Assembly (NCBI GenBank): GCA_945919465.1 | Contig: CAMEJG010000019.1 | Location: 1 to 35,480 of the forward strand | Reading direction: 5' to 3' | Source: an uncultured Anaeroplasma sp. | Lineage (GTDB): Bacteria > Bacillota_I > Bacilli_A > Acholeplasmatales > Anaeroplasmataceae | DNA length: 35,480 nucleotides | Part shown: positions 16,442-24,335 of the stretch, piece by piece | How positions within the stretch are numbered: position 1 is the first letter of the stretch | How the letters are laid out: the number at the start of each line of letters is the position of its first letter | Made by a program: the position numbers and the translations under genes | The notes under the pieces: model-generated | Told to the model about the DNA's origin: nothing | What the model saw: the letters and a program-made list of their open reading frames with translations, nothing else | Databases searched by the model: none

Positions 16442-17277
16442 AAGGTTTAAAATATATTTTAGGAAGTGCAGCATTAGTATTAGCATTAGCTAGCTGCGGA
16501 AATAATGGAGAAGATAAAAATATCACTGTATGTGCATCAGATGTACCACATGCAGAGATTTTAAATGGTTCTGTAAAATCATATGTAGAAGCACAGGGTT
16601 ATAAATTAAATGTAACAGTATTAGATTGGACTACTCAAAATGATGCAGTAGCAAATGGAGATTATGATGCAAATTATTTCCAACATGTACCATATTTAGA
16701 GACTTATACAGGAACTACTGAGCTTGTAGCTACTTGTAAGGTTCATTATGAGCCACTAGGAATTTATAAGGGAAAAGCAGATGCTTCATTAGATAATGTA
16801 AAATCAATTGAGGTTTGTGATGATGCATCAAATGCAATTCGTGCTTTTGAATTATTAAAGGCAAAGGGTATTTTAAGTGAGATTCCTGTTAAGGATGACG
16901 CATTAACATTTGAAGGAAGTAGCTGGACATCAACAGAAGGAATCACAGTTACTTTAATTGCTGAAAATCTATTAGTATCTTCTAGAACTGATTATGACCT
17001 AGCTTGCTTACCTTGTAATACAGCATTAACAGGTAATGTTTCTGCAGATGAACGTTTATTAGTAGAGGATGACCCAGCTCAAGTATCATTAAAGGCAAAT
17101 GTTTTAGCAGTAAGAAAGGCTGATTATTTAAATAATGCTTCTTATAAAGCAAAGATTGATGTTTTAACTGATGCATTATTATCTACTGAAACTTCAACAT
17201 TTGTAAAAAATCAATATAATGGTGTTATCACTTGTGATTCTTCATCACAAATTGATTTAAGAAGCTTAATAAAGTAA
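16438..17277 (+). CDS. metQ: Methionine-binding lipoprotein
   Basis: This is the extracellular substrate-binding lipoprotein of the importer (279 residues). The signal peptide ends in the lipobox LALASC with Cys20 as the lipidation site, typical of a Gram-positive-type cell without periplasm. The mature part shows VPHAEIL, the MetQ/NlpA family opening, YFQHVPYLETY and DDASNAIRAFELL. AGAGGAGA lies in the end of metI. It overlaps metI by 4 bases and is the last gene before the terminator. Confidence 0.95.
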   Translation: MKGLKYILGSAALVLALASCGNNGEDKNITVCASDVPHAEILNGSVKSYVEAQGYKLNVTVLDWTTQNDAVANGDYDANYFQHVPYLETYTGTTELVATCKVHYEPLGIYKGKADASLDNVKSIEVCDDASNAIRAFELLKAKGILSEIPVKDDALTFEGSSWTSTEGITVTLIAENLLVSSRTDYDLACLPCNTALTGNVSADERLLVEDDPAQVSLKANVLAVRKADYLNNASYKAKIDVLTDALLSTETSTFVKNQYNGVITCDSSSQIDLRSLIK

Positions 17278-17285
17278 TATATAAT

Positions 17286-17315
17286 TCCAAAGGTTAATTC
17301 CTTTGGATTTTTTTT
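17286..17315 (+). terminator. Rho-independent terminator of metNIQ
   Basis: A perfect 8-bp stem TCCAAAGG (17286-17293)/CCTTTGGA (17300-17307) is followed by eight T's (17308-17315). Confidence 0.9.
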
Positions 17316-17335
17316 GATATTTTCTATTTGTATTA

Positions 17336-17364
17336 TTGTTTTTGTGATAAAAAAAATTTATAAT
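17336..17364 (+). promoter_or_regulatory. Sigma-A promoter of the LysR-SGNH operon
   Basis: TTGTTT (17336-17341), a 17-nt spacer and TATAAT (17359-17364) lie 17 bases before the LysR start. Confidence 0.65.
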
Positions 17365-17381
17365 GTATTGTGGTGATTATT

Positions 17382-18284
17382 ATGACACTTCAACAATTAA
17401 GATATGTTATTACAATAGCTAATACCGGAAGTATGCATACAGCTGCAGAATCTTTATTTATTACACAGCCTAATTTATCAAAGGCAATTAAGGATTTAGA
17501 AGAAGAATTAGAAATAATCATTTTTAATAGAACTAATAAAGGAGTTTTATTAACTGATGAAGGAATAAAATTTCTATCTTATGCAAGACAGGTATTAGAA
17601 CAGGTAGATTTATTAGAAGATACTTATAAGAATAAAGAAGGCTTAAAAAGAATATTTGCTATATCATCACAGCATTATGGCTTTGTAGTTAATGCCTTTG
17701 TAAAGCTTGTTTCAATATTAGGTAAGGACAAATATGAATTTTCCTTAAGAGAATGTAAAACCTTTGAGGTTATTAATGATGTTAAGGATGGAAGAAGTGA
17801 ATTAGGAGTAGTTTATTTATCTAATTTTAATAGTGAAATAATAAAAAAATTCATCTCAAATAATAATTTAAAATATGAATTCTTATTTGAGGCTAAGCCC
17901 CATGTACTATTAAGTAAAAATCATCCTCTTGCTGAAAGAGAGATTATAAATCTTTCTGATTTAGAGAATTATCCAAGATTAAGCTATGATCAAGGAATAA
18001 ATAATTCATTTTATTATTCTGAAGAACCCCATGCATTAGAGGCAGTAAAAAAGTCAATAGTAGTTTCAGATAGAGCTACTTTATTTAATATATTAATTGG
18101 GTTAAATGGATATACAATATCATCGGGAATGATATCTAATTCATTAGATGGAGATAATATTATTTCTATTCCATTAAATTCAGATGAGGTTATGGATTTA
18201 GTATATGTATATAATCCTGATAAACCAATGAAGGATATTACAAAAATGTATTTAGAGATATTAAAGGAATATACAACAATTTAG
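17382..18284 (+). CDS. LysR-family transcriptional regulator
   Basis: This is a DNA-binding regulator of 301 residues from ATG 17382; an upstream in-frame GTG at 17370 is part of the ribosome site (GTGGTGAT). The N-terminal winged helix-turn-helix runs from TLQQLRYVITIANTGSMHTA through FITQPNLSKAIKDLEEELE to FNRTNKGVLLTDEG. A linker helix and a periplasmic-binding-protein-like co-inducer domain follow (FAISSQHYGFVVNAF onward). Its N-terminus resembles the CmbR/FhuR group of lactic acid bacteria that control sulfur amino acid genes. With metNIQ and cysK next door a sulfur role is plausible, but it is inference. The SGNH hydrolase gene follows after 8 bases. Confidence 0.9.
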   Translation: MTLQQLRYVITIANTGSMHTAAESLFITQPNLSKAIKDLEEELEIIIFNRTNKGVLLTDEGIKFLSYARQVLEQVDLLEDTYKNKEGLKRIFAISSQHYGFVVNAFVKLVSILGKDKYEFSLRECKTFEVINDVKDGRSELGVVYLSNFNSEIIKKFISNNNLKYEFLFEAKPHVLLSKNHPLAEREIINLSDLENYPRLSYDQGINNSFYYSEEPHALEAVKKSIVVSDRATLFNILIGLNGYTISSGMISNSLDGDNIISIPLNSDEVMDLVYVYNPDKPMKDITKMYLEILKEYTTI

Positions 18285-18292
18285 GTGAGATT

Positions 18293-19726
18293 ATGAAAAG
18301 ATTATTTGTTATTGGAGACTCAACTGTATGCTTATTTAATGATAGTACTTATTTTTATCCTAGATATGGATATGGTACTCAATTAGAAAAGTATTTAAAT
18401 GATTTTGAGGTTATTAATTTAGCATTATCAGGTAGAAGCTCAAAAAGCTTTAAGCTTGAAGAAAATTATCAAATACTAATTAATTCATTACAAGAAGGAG
18501 ATTATTTATTAATTGGTTTTGGACATAATGATGAGAAATATGATGATCCAATTAGATTTAGTAGTGCTAGTTTAGATATAGAAAATCCTAATTCATTTAT
18601 GTATCAGCTTAATGAGTACCTTTTACTTGCAAATAGTAAAGGGGCTATACCTATATTATGTACTCCAATTACTAGATATAATGATAATAATCAGTATAAT
18701 ATAAATTGTCATAAAACTAAATATGGAGATTATAGAGAAGCAATTATTAATTTAGGAAAGCTTAAAAATGTAGAAGTAATAGATTTAACTTTATATTCTG
18801 TTAATCTATATAATAAATTAAAGGAAGATGCAATATATTTTCATGCTGTACCTATTGGAAAAAAAGATAATAATAAGCTTATATGTGATTTTTCAAGTGT
18901 AGATAAAACTCATATTAATATTTTAGGTGCTTCATATTATGCTTATTATATTGTAACTAATTCAAAGCTACTTAATCCATATTTTAATAATAAAAAAGCT
19001 CCTACAAAGGAATTAGATCTAATAATGAATCCTAAGTATAAATATGTAGAATATACTATTCCAAACTTAAATAATTTAGAATATAAATATAAGGATTGGT
19101 ATTATACAATATTTGGGGACATTGGTACTACTATTGATAAAGCAGGTTTTATTTTTGAAGATTTAGGTGACTCTTTTATTATGGGGCAAGTTGGTAGTCT
19201 TTGTGGTAAGATTTGCTTGACAATGGAAGGATACTCATTCCTATTTAAAAAATTATCAATTGAGGATAATTTCATATTAGAAGCTAATTTTGATATCCTA
19301 GAAGCAAAGGGCTTAAAGGATGATAGTTTTGGATTAATGGTTAGAGATGATTGTTATTTGAATCAAAAAAGTGAAAAGGAGCTCCATTTATCAAATTATG
19401 TAGCAGCTGGAATGTTAGGGTTACAATCAACCTCTCATGTTATTTTTTCTAGAACCGGTTTTTCAGAATTAAATAAAGGAAATAATATATATAATTCTAA
19501 ATTTAGGATTAATGATAAATGCTATGCTAAAATAGAAAGATTAGGTCAAAGAATTAGTTGTGATTTTACTATCAATGATAATAAATATCATAATGATTTT
19601 TATGATTTTGATTTAACCAAGGTTGATAATAAAAATATGTATATAGGAGTATTTGTTACTAAGGGTACTAAAATAAAGGTTAGTAATCTATCATTAAAAA
19701 TGACAGGAAAAGCCTTAGGAGCTTAA
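18293..19726 (+). CDS. SGNH/GDSL hydrolase with C-terminal beta-sandwich domain
   Basis: The product has 477 residues. The N-terminal ~230 residues form an SGNH esterase close to the rhamnogalacturonan acetylesterase group: block I VIGDSTVC with the nucleophile Ser, the Gly-bearing LALSGRSSKSF, block III IGFGHNDEK and the catalytic DKTHIN (Asp and His). The C-terminal ~250 residues are a predicted beta-sandwich (FILEANFDILEA, FGLMVRDDCYL, YAKIERLGQRISC, NMYIGVFVTKGTKIKVSN), like concanavalin-type/DUF1349 modules. There is no signal peptide or membrane helix, so it probably acts in the cytoplasm on imported deacetylatable sugars. It follows the LysR gene by 8 bases, with AGGTGAG as ribosome site. 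Confidence 0.8.
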   Translation: MKRLFVIGDSTVCLFNDSTYFYPRYGYGTQLEKYLNDFEVINLALSGRSSKSFKLEENYQILINSLQEGDYLLIGFGHNDEKYDDPIRFSSASLDIENPNSFMYQLNEYLLLANSKGAIPILCTPITRYNDNNQYNINCHKTKYGDYREAIINLGKLKNVEVIDLTLYSVNLYNKLKEDAIYFHAVPIGKKDNNKLICDFSSVDKTHINILGASYYAYYIVTNSKLLNPYFNNKKAPTKELDLIMNPKYKYVEYTIPNLNNLEYKYKDWYYTIFGDIGTTIDKAGFIFEDLGDSFIMGQVGSLCGKICLTMEGYSFLFKKLSIEDNFILEANFDILEAKGLKDDSFGLMVRDDCYLNQKSEKELHLSNYVAAGMLGLQSTSHVIFSRTGFSELNKGNNIYNSKFRINDKCYAKIERLGQRISCDFTINDNKYHNDFYDFDLTKVDNKNMYIGVFVTKGTKIKVSNLSLKMTGKALGA

Positions 19727-19732
19727 TTATTT

Positions 19733-19765
19733 AGATAATTGTATGATATGCAATTATCTTTTTTT
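19733..19765 (+). terminator. Rho-independent terminator
   Basis: A perfect 9-bp stem AGATAATTG (19733-19741)/CAATTATCT (19751-19759) is followed by T's to 19765. Confidence 0.85.
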
Positions 19766-19841
19766 CATTATTTTATTTTTTTATTAATTATAATATAATA
19801 ATTATAAGAGTTATTAAGATTTTTATAAAGAAGGTATGCTT

Positions 19842-22640
19842 ATGGAGAAAATATATAATAATAAGGTTTTAAAAAGAATTGTTCCTACTTGTATTTTAAT
19901 ATTAATGACACTAATATGTTTCTTTTTATTATTTATTATTAAAAATAATGAGAAAACAATTTTTGAACAGGCAATTAATTTTTCTCAAATTGATATCGCC
20001 CCAATCGTTTTTTCAATTTCCTTAGTATTAGAAATAATAATATTTGTTATTGGTATGTTTGTTATATTAATAAAAAATAAAAAATACAATCCTTTTTATA
20101 TTTTAGGATTAATATTTACAATAATTTTATTATGTAGTGGTATTTCACTTGGACTATTAGCAGTAGGACATGTTGCTCTTTTAGTTTTTAATTTAATTCT
20201 TTCCATATTAGGTATTGTTTATTATTATGTTGGTAAGCTTAAATATAATAGTTTTGAATCTTTAGAAGAGAGTAATTGTGAATATACTGAAAAACAGCAT
20301 ATTAACAAATTAAGAGCGATTAATGTATTTAATATTATTGAGCTTTTTTTGATATTAATGCTATTTTTTATACCTATTGCTCAATTTGAATATGAATCAA
20401 ACATTTATAGCTGTTATTTAATTAGAGGCATATTTGGTTCTAAGGATTTATATGAAATAATACCATGTATAGCCCTAATTATTTTCTATGTTTTCGCAAT
20501 AAACCAATATTTTAATTTATTTAGATTATTTAAATGTCGTAGTAAGAAATTTTTAGAATCATCTAAAAAGCTTCTTTATTATATTTTTGGAATAGTTATT
20601 GTTTTCTTTATTACAGGTGTAGTGGGTGCTAATGTTATTTCTACAGCATTATCAATAGAAAAAGTAAATACTTATTCAGTTATTCCATTTTTTATTTTCA
20701 TTCCAATAGTAATTATTCATGGTTTATTAATTGGTAGTGTAGGTTATGAGGTTGAAAATAAAAAGCTTAATAATTCTTCATATAAATGGGCAATTTTCTT
20801 TTTTGTTACATTATTTACTTTAGTAACCTTTGTTTCTTTATTCCTTCCAATTATTTCTATATCATATTCGGATAATCAAATGAATGTTCTAGCACCTGAT
20901 TATACATTAACACCATGGGATTTATTAGTTAATTCTAATCAAGATGCTAAATTAAATTTATTATCATTTGTAGTATTAGCAGTTGTTTTAGTTTCTTCAA
21001 TTCTATATATATTAGCAGTTATAGCTATATTTGCTAAAAGTAAAGAAGCAAAAAGAATAGGTCTAACCTCTATTTTTGCAAATTATTTTTTCATAGTAGT
21101 TATGGGATTATTTGGTAGATATTATAAGATATCTTATTATATGATTAAGGATCAAATACTATCTTATTTTTCATCAAAATATCCTATTGTTAATTTTATA
21201 GCCTTTGAGGATCCAATTATATCTAGTCAAATCTTTATTTTAATATTTGTTGATACTATTATTGCAATTTTATTATTATTATTTAAACCATTTACTAATT
21301 CTGATAATGAGCTATTAGGAAGTATTAAGCTAGATACTAATGATGAACCGATTAGAGTTAATGCTGATATTGATTTAGATAGTGAAGAAATAAAGGAAGA
21401 AGAAACTATAGAAGAACCTAAAGAAGAAATAATAGAAGATACTTTAGCTACTGAAGAGATAGAGCCTATTGAGGATATAGAGTCAATAGAATCTACTAAA
21501 GAGGAAGCTAAGGAATTATATTCCTTTGATGCATGTCCAAGCTTTACAGAGCTTGATTTAGAGAATGAGCATTTTATAGAAGAATATAATATTAGAAGAA
21601 CTAAATTATTTGAAAATCCATCACTTCCAGCATTAGTAACTTTTGTTGTTGATTATGCAAGAGAATCAAGGTTACATTTATCTTATACTCCTGAGGCGAT
21701 TGCATCTTTTATTGCAGGATTAGGTGCTACTAGACTTGCCATTTTACAGGGTATGTCAGGTACTGGTAAAACTTCATTGCCAAAAATCTTTCTTGAGGCG
21801 TTATTAGGTAATTGTGAAATAATTGAGGTTGAATCCTCATGGAAGGATAAAAATGAGCTTTTAGGCTATTATAATGAATTTTCTAAAATTTATACTCCAA
21901 AGAAATTTACAAGAGCCTTATATAAGGCTTCCTTAAATCCATCTATTATTACATTTATAGTTTTAGATGAGATGAATTTATCTAGAATAGAATATTATTT
22001 TTCTGATTTCTTGTCATTGATGGAAAATGAACCAGATAACAGAAAAATTCAATTGACAAATATTAAAATTCATCGTACAGAGGATTCTATTGATTATTCA
22101 TATTTGAAATTAGAAAATGATCATACTCTTTTGGTTCCTAGTAATGTTTGGTTTATTGGTACTGCAAATAGGGATGAATCTACCTTTGAAATTTCTGATA
22201 AGGTATATGATAGAGCCTTTACAATGAATTTCAATAAACGTGCTCCTAAGGTAAGAAATTATTCTCAACCTATAGAACAAAGATTCCTTGAATACCAAAC
22301 ATTTGAGGGAATGCTTGAGGAAGTAATAAATACTTATGATTTTGATTTAGAATCAGTACCATATATTAAAGAAGTTGAAGAAATTTTAAGACCATTTAAT
22401 ATTTCCTTTGGTAATAGAATAATGAATCAAATTGAAAAATATGTAAAAATATATTCAGCTTGTTTTAATTATTCTCCTGAGGCAATAAATGACGCTATAG
22501 AGGATATTTTGTTATCAAAGGTTGTAGCTAAACTAGAATTTAAGGCAATAGAGGATAAGGAAGAATTAATAAGAAAATTTGAAAAGCTTGATTTATATAA
22601 ATGTTCAGAATTTATTAAGAGATTAAGCGAGGATTTCTAA
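19842..22640 (+). CDS. Polytopic membrane McrB-like AAA+ ATPase (module 2)
   Basis: The product has 932 residues from ATG 19842 (7 bases after AAGG; the ATG at 19836 touches the ribosome site). Residues ~12-485 contain about 12 hydrophobic helices. Two four-helix blocks look related: IPIAQFEYESN ... SKKFLESSKK and LPIISISYSDN ... SKEAKRIG occur at equivalent places. An acidic Glu-rich linker (~500-560) leads to a McrB-like ATPase domain: Walker A GMSGTGKTS (~636), ESSWKDKNELLGYYNEF, Walker B IVLDEMNLSRIEYYFSDFL (~708), WFIGTANRDES (~772), KVYDRA (~787) and FGNRIMNQI. All of these blocks align with the ATPase encoded at 8319-9860. A 1-base overlap (TAATG) couples it to the next gene. The function is unknown. 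Confidence 0.8.
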   Translation: MEKIYNNKVLKRIVPTCILILMTLICFFLLFIIKNNEKTIFEQAINFSQIDIAPIVFSISLVLEIIIFVIGMFVILIKNKKYNPFYILGLIFTIILLCSGISLGLLAVGHVALLVFNLILSILGIVYYYVGKLKYNSFESLEESNCEYTEKQHINKLRAINVFNIIELFLILMLFFIPIAQFEYESNIYSCYLIRGIFGSKDLYEIIPCIALIIFYVFAINQYFNLFRLFKCRSKKFLESSKKLLYYIFGIVIVFFITGVVGANVISTALSIEKVNTYSVIPFFIFIPIVIIHGLLIGSVGYEVENKKLNNSSYKWAIFFFVTLFTLVTFVSLFLPIISISYSDNQMNVLAPDYTLTPWDLLVNSNQDAKLNLLSFVVLAVVLVSSILYILAVIAIFAKSKEAKRIGLTSIFANYFFIVVMGLFGRYYKISYYMIKDQILSYFSSKYPIVNFIAFEDPIISSQIFILIFVDTIIAILLLLFKPFTNSDNELLGSIKLDTNDEPIRVNADIDLDSEEIKEEETIEEPKEEIIEDTLATEEIEPIEDIESIESTKEEAKELYSFDACPSFTELDLENEHFIEEYNIRRTKLFENPSLPALVTFVVDYARESRLHLSYTPEAIASFIAGLGATRLAILQGMSGTGKTSLPKIFLEALLGNCEIIEVESSWKDKNELLGYYNEFSKIYTPKKFTRALYKASLNPSIITFIVLDEMNLSRIEYYFSDFLSLMENEPDNRKIQLTNIKIHRTEDSIDYSYLKLENDHTLLVPSNVWFIGTANRDESTFEISDKVYDRAFTMNFNKRAPKVRNYSQPIEQRFLEYQTFEGMLEEVINTYDFDLESVPYIKEVEEILRPFNISFGNRIMNQIEKYVKIYSACFNYSPEAINDAIEDILLSKVVAKLEFKAIEDKEELIRKFEKLDLYKCSEFIKRLSEDF

Positions 22641-24115
22641 TGAATAATAATATTAATAATGAATTAAGCTTAATTATAAATGATTACGATTCCTTTCCTA
22701 ATTTTATCTTTAAATATAAGGAATTATCAATTATTGAATATAATTATTATTCTGTTAATGATTTATCATTATTTTTTGTACATGAGAATTATGATTTTGA
22801 AGCAGTAGGATTATTATTAGAAAAAATAGAGAATGCATTACCTGCAATAAAAAGAATCTTTGCAAAGCCAATTATTCATCTAAAAGAACAAGATGAAGTT
22901 TTACCAGTTGAAAATGTAAGATTAATTAATAATGCAACTATCAATCATATAGCTACTCATAGTGAATTATGGGATGATTATACTAAAAATGGAATCAAAC
23001 CATTAAAATTACTAACTAGAACCTATCATGATGATTATTCTATTTATGAGAATATTGTATTTGCTAAAACTGTAGATTGTATCTTAGATTTTTTAAGAAA
23101 GAATATGCGTGAATTAAAAAATCTAATGAATTCATGTAGAATAATAGAGCTTAATTTACTCGAAAGAACTAATCATTGGGATTATTTTTTAGCACTTGGA
23201 AAACTTCAAATTGGATATGTTAGAGATTTTGGTAAACATTATATTGAAGCAAAAAATATATATGATAGAATGTCATTTATTTATGATTCCATAACTGCCA
23301 GATTAAAGAGAAATGTATATAGATTGAATCATAAAAAGACCAAAGGTCTAGAATTACATAATTCTAATATTTTGCATATGGATAAGGATTATCATAAAAT
23401 TTATTTATTATATAAAAATTATTTAAGAAAGCATAATATTGAAGTTGAAAATTTAAATATAAATAAAGATGATTTTTATTATAATTACTTTTCATTTGTG
23501 AAAATATTATTTATATTTTCTATTCAACATTTTAATTTTAGTTGTGATGAAAATACAAGATTTTCTTTAGAAAATATGAATATTGATTTTGAATTTAATG
23601 ATTGGGAATTACATATAGAATCTAATGATAATTCTATAACTTTAACAATTACAAAAGATAAAGCATATGTAATTGTAGTAACCCCTTCAATATATAAAAA
23701 TGTTAAATTTATAGCTGATGAGGTAGTTTATGTTTCTCCATTTATGGATGAAAGAAGATGTCAATATATTAGTATAAATGATATTGAATCCTTTAGAAGA
23801 ATTCAAAGAATTATTCAAAGAGGTATGATCTATTCTGATTTAACCTTTGATACTTGTTTATTTTGTGGAGATTTATTAAAGGATATATCTTTAGATGATG
23901 AAAATAAAGAATATTTATGTAATAGTTGTAGAATGCATATTATAGAGAAAAAATGTAAGATTACAAAAGAAAAATATTTTTTAACCTCAATATATGGGTA
24001 TAAAAATAATATTGAGGTTTATAATGATCCTTCTGCTTTATATCATTATAGAAATATTACAGAAGTAACTAAAAAAGGAGAATTTATTTGTCCTAGATGT
24101 AAAAGAATCCATTAA
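22640..24115 (+). CDS. DUF2357-like partner with C-terminal zinc ribbon (module 2)
   Basis: The 491-residue protein is encoded directly after the second McrB-like ATPase with a 1-base overlap. Residues ~85-145 match the partner of module 1: DEVLPVENVRLINNATINHI, then HIATHSELW (~103) and SIYENIVFAKTV (~134, the YEN hallmark with the following Arg replaced). The middle is a mixed helical/strand region; the strand region NDWELHIESNDNSITLTITK lacks a recognisable D...ExK nuclease pattern. The C-terminus has three cysteine pairs: CLFCGDLL (~404), CNSCRMH (~427) and CPRCKRIH (~484), which look like a zinc ribbon plus one extra pair. It lacks the coiled coil and the repetitive tail of the module 1 partner. 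The role is unknown. Confidence 0.7.
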   Translation: MNNNINNELSLIINDYDSFPNFIFKYKELSIIEYNYYSVNDLSLFFVHENYDFEAVGLLLEKIENALPAIKRIFAKPIIHLKEQDEVLPVENVRLINNATINHIATHSELWDDYTKNGIKPLKLLTRTYHDDYSIYENIVFAKTVDCILDFLRKNMRELKNLMNSCRIIELNLLERTNHWDYFLALGKLQIGYVRDFGKHYIEAKNIYDRMSFIYDSITARLKRNVYRLNHKKTKGLELHNSNILHMDKDYHKIYLLYKNYLRKHNIEVENLNINKDDFYYNYFSFVKILFIFSIQHFNFSCDENTRFSLENMNIDFEFNDWELHIESNDNSITLTITKDKAYVIVVTPSIYKNVKFIADEVVYVSPFMDERRCQYISINDIESFRRIQRIIQRGMIYSDLTFDTCLFCGDLLKDISLDDENKEYLCNSCRMHIIEKKCKITKEKYFLTSIYGYKNNIEVYNDPSALYHYRNITEVTKKGEFICPRCKRIH

Positions 24116-24152
24116 ATTGATAATATTCTCCTAAATACTTTAGTGCTAATTC

Positions 24153-24181
24153 TTGACACCCTTTATTTATTATTTTATAAT
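24153..24181 (+). promoter_or_regulatory. Perfect consensus sigma-A promoter before the EAL genes
   Basis: TTGACA (24153-24158), a 17-nt spacer and TATAAT (24176-24181) match the consensus exactly, in contrast to the weaker promoters elsewhere in the window. Transcription should start near 24188, about 148 bases before the gene. Confidence 0.88.
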
Positions 24182-24187
24182 AAATGA

Positions 24188-24300
24188 AGAGGCATTCACT
24201 TATATTATGACATAGCTAGTAATAACTAGTGATTAGATATAGATACTATAATTAGTATTAAGTTGTCATTTTGAGGATGATTCTTGATGACAACTTTTTT
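24188..24300 (+). promoter_or_regulatory. Structured leader with intrinsic terminator (candidate attenuator or riboswitch)
   Basis: Three successive hairpins follow the promoter: CTAGT/ACTAG (24216-24220/24225-24229), ATACTA/TAGTAT (24243-24248/24253-24258) and a 10-bp terminator stem AAGTTGTCAT/ATGACAACTT (24260-24269/24287-24296) with a T-run to 24300. ATGACA at 24207-24212 repeats the 3' arm of the terminator, so it can pair with TGTCAT of the 5' arm and act as an antiterminator. The sequence does not match the conserved core of c-di-GMP-I (GEMM) riboswitches as I know it. The ligand or factor is unknown. Confidence 0.6.
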
Positions 24301-24335
24301 ATTTTAATACTGATTTCAAGAAAAGAGGAGATCTA

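Noticed and set aside
24188-24335. Known c-di-GMP-I (GEMM) riboswitch
   Set aside because: The conserved core segments of that class, including the GCAAAG-like element, could not be found; only the terminator architecture fits.
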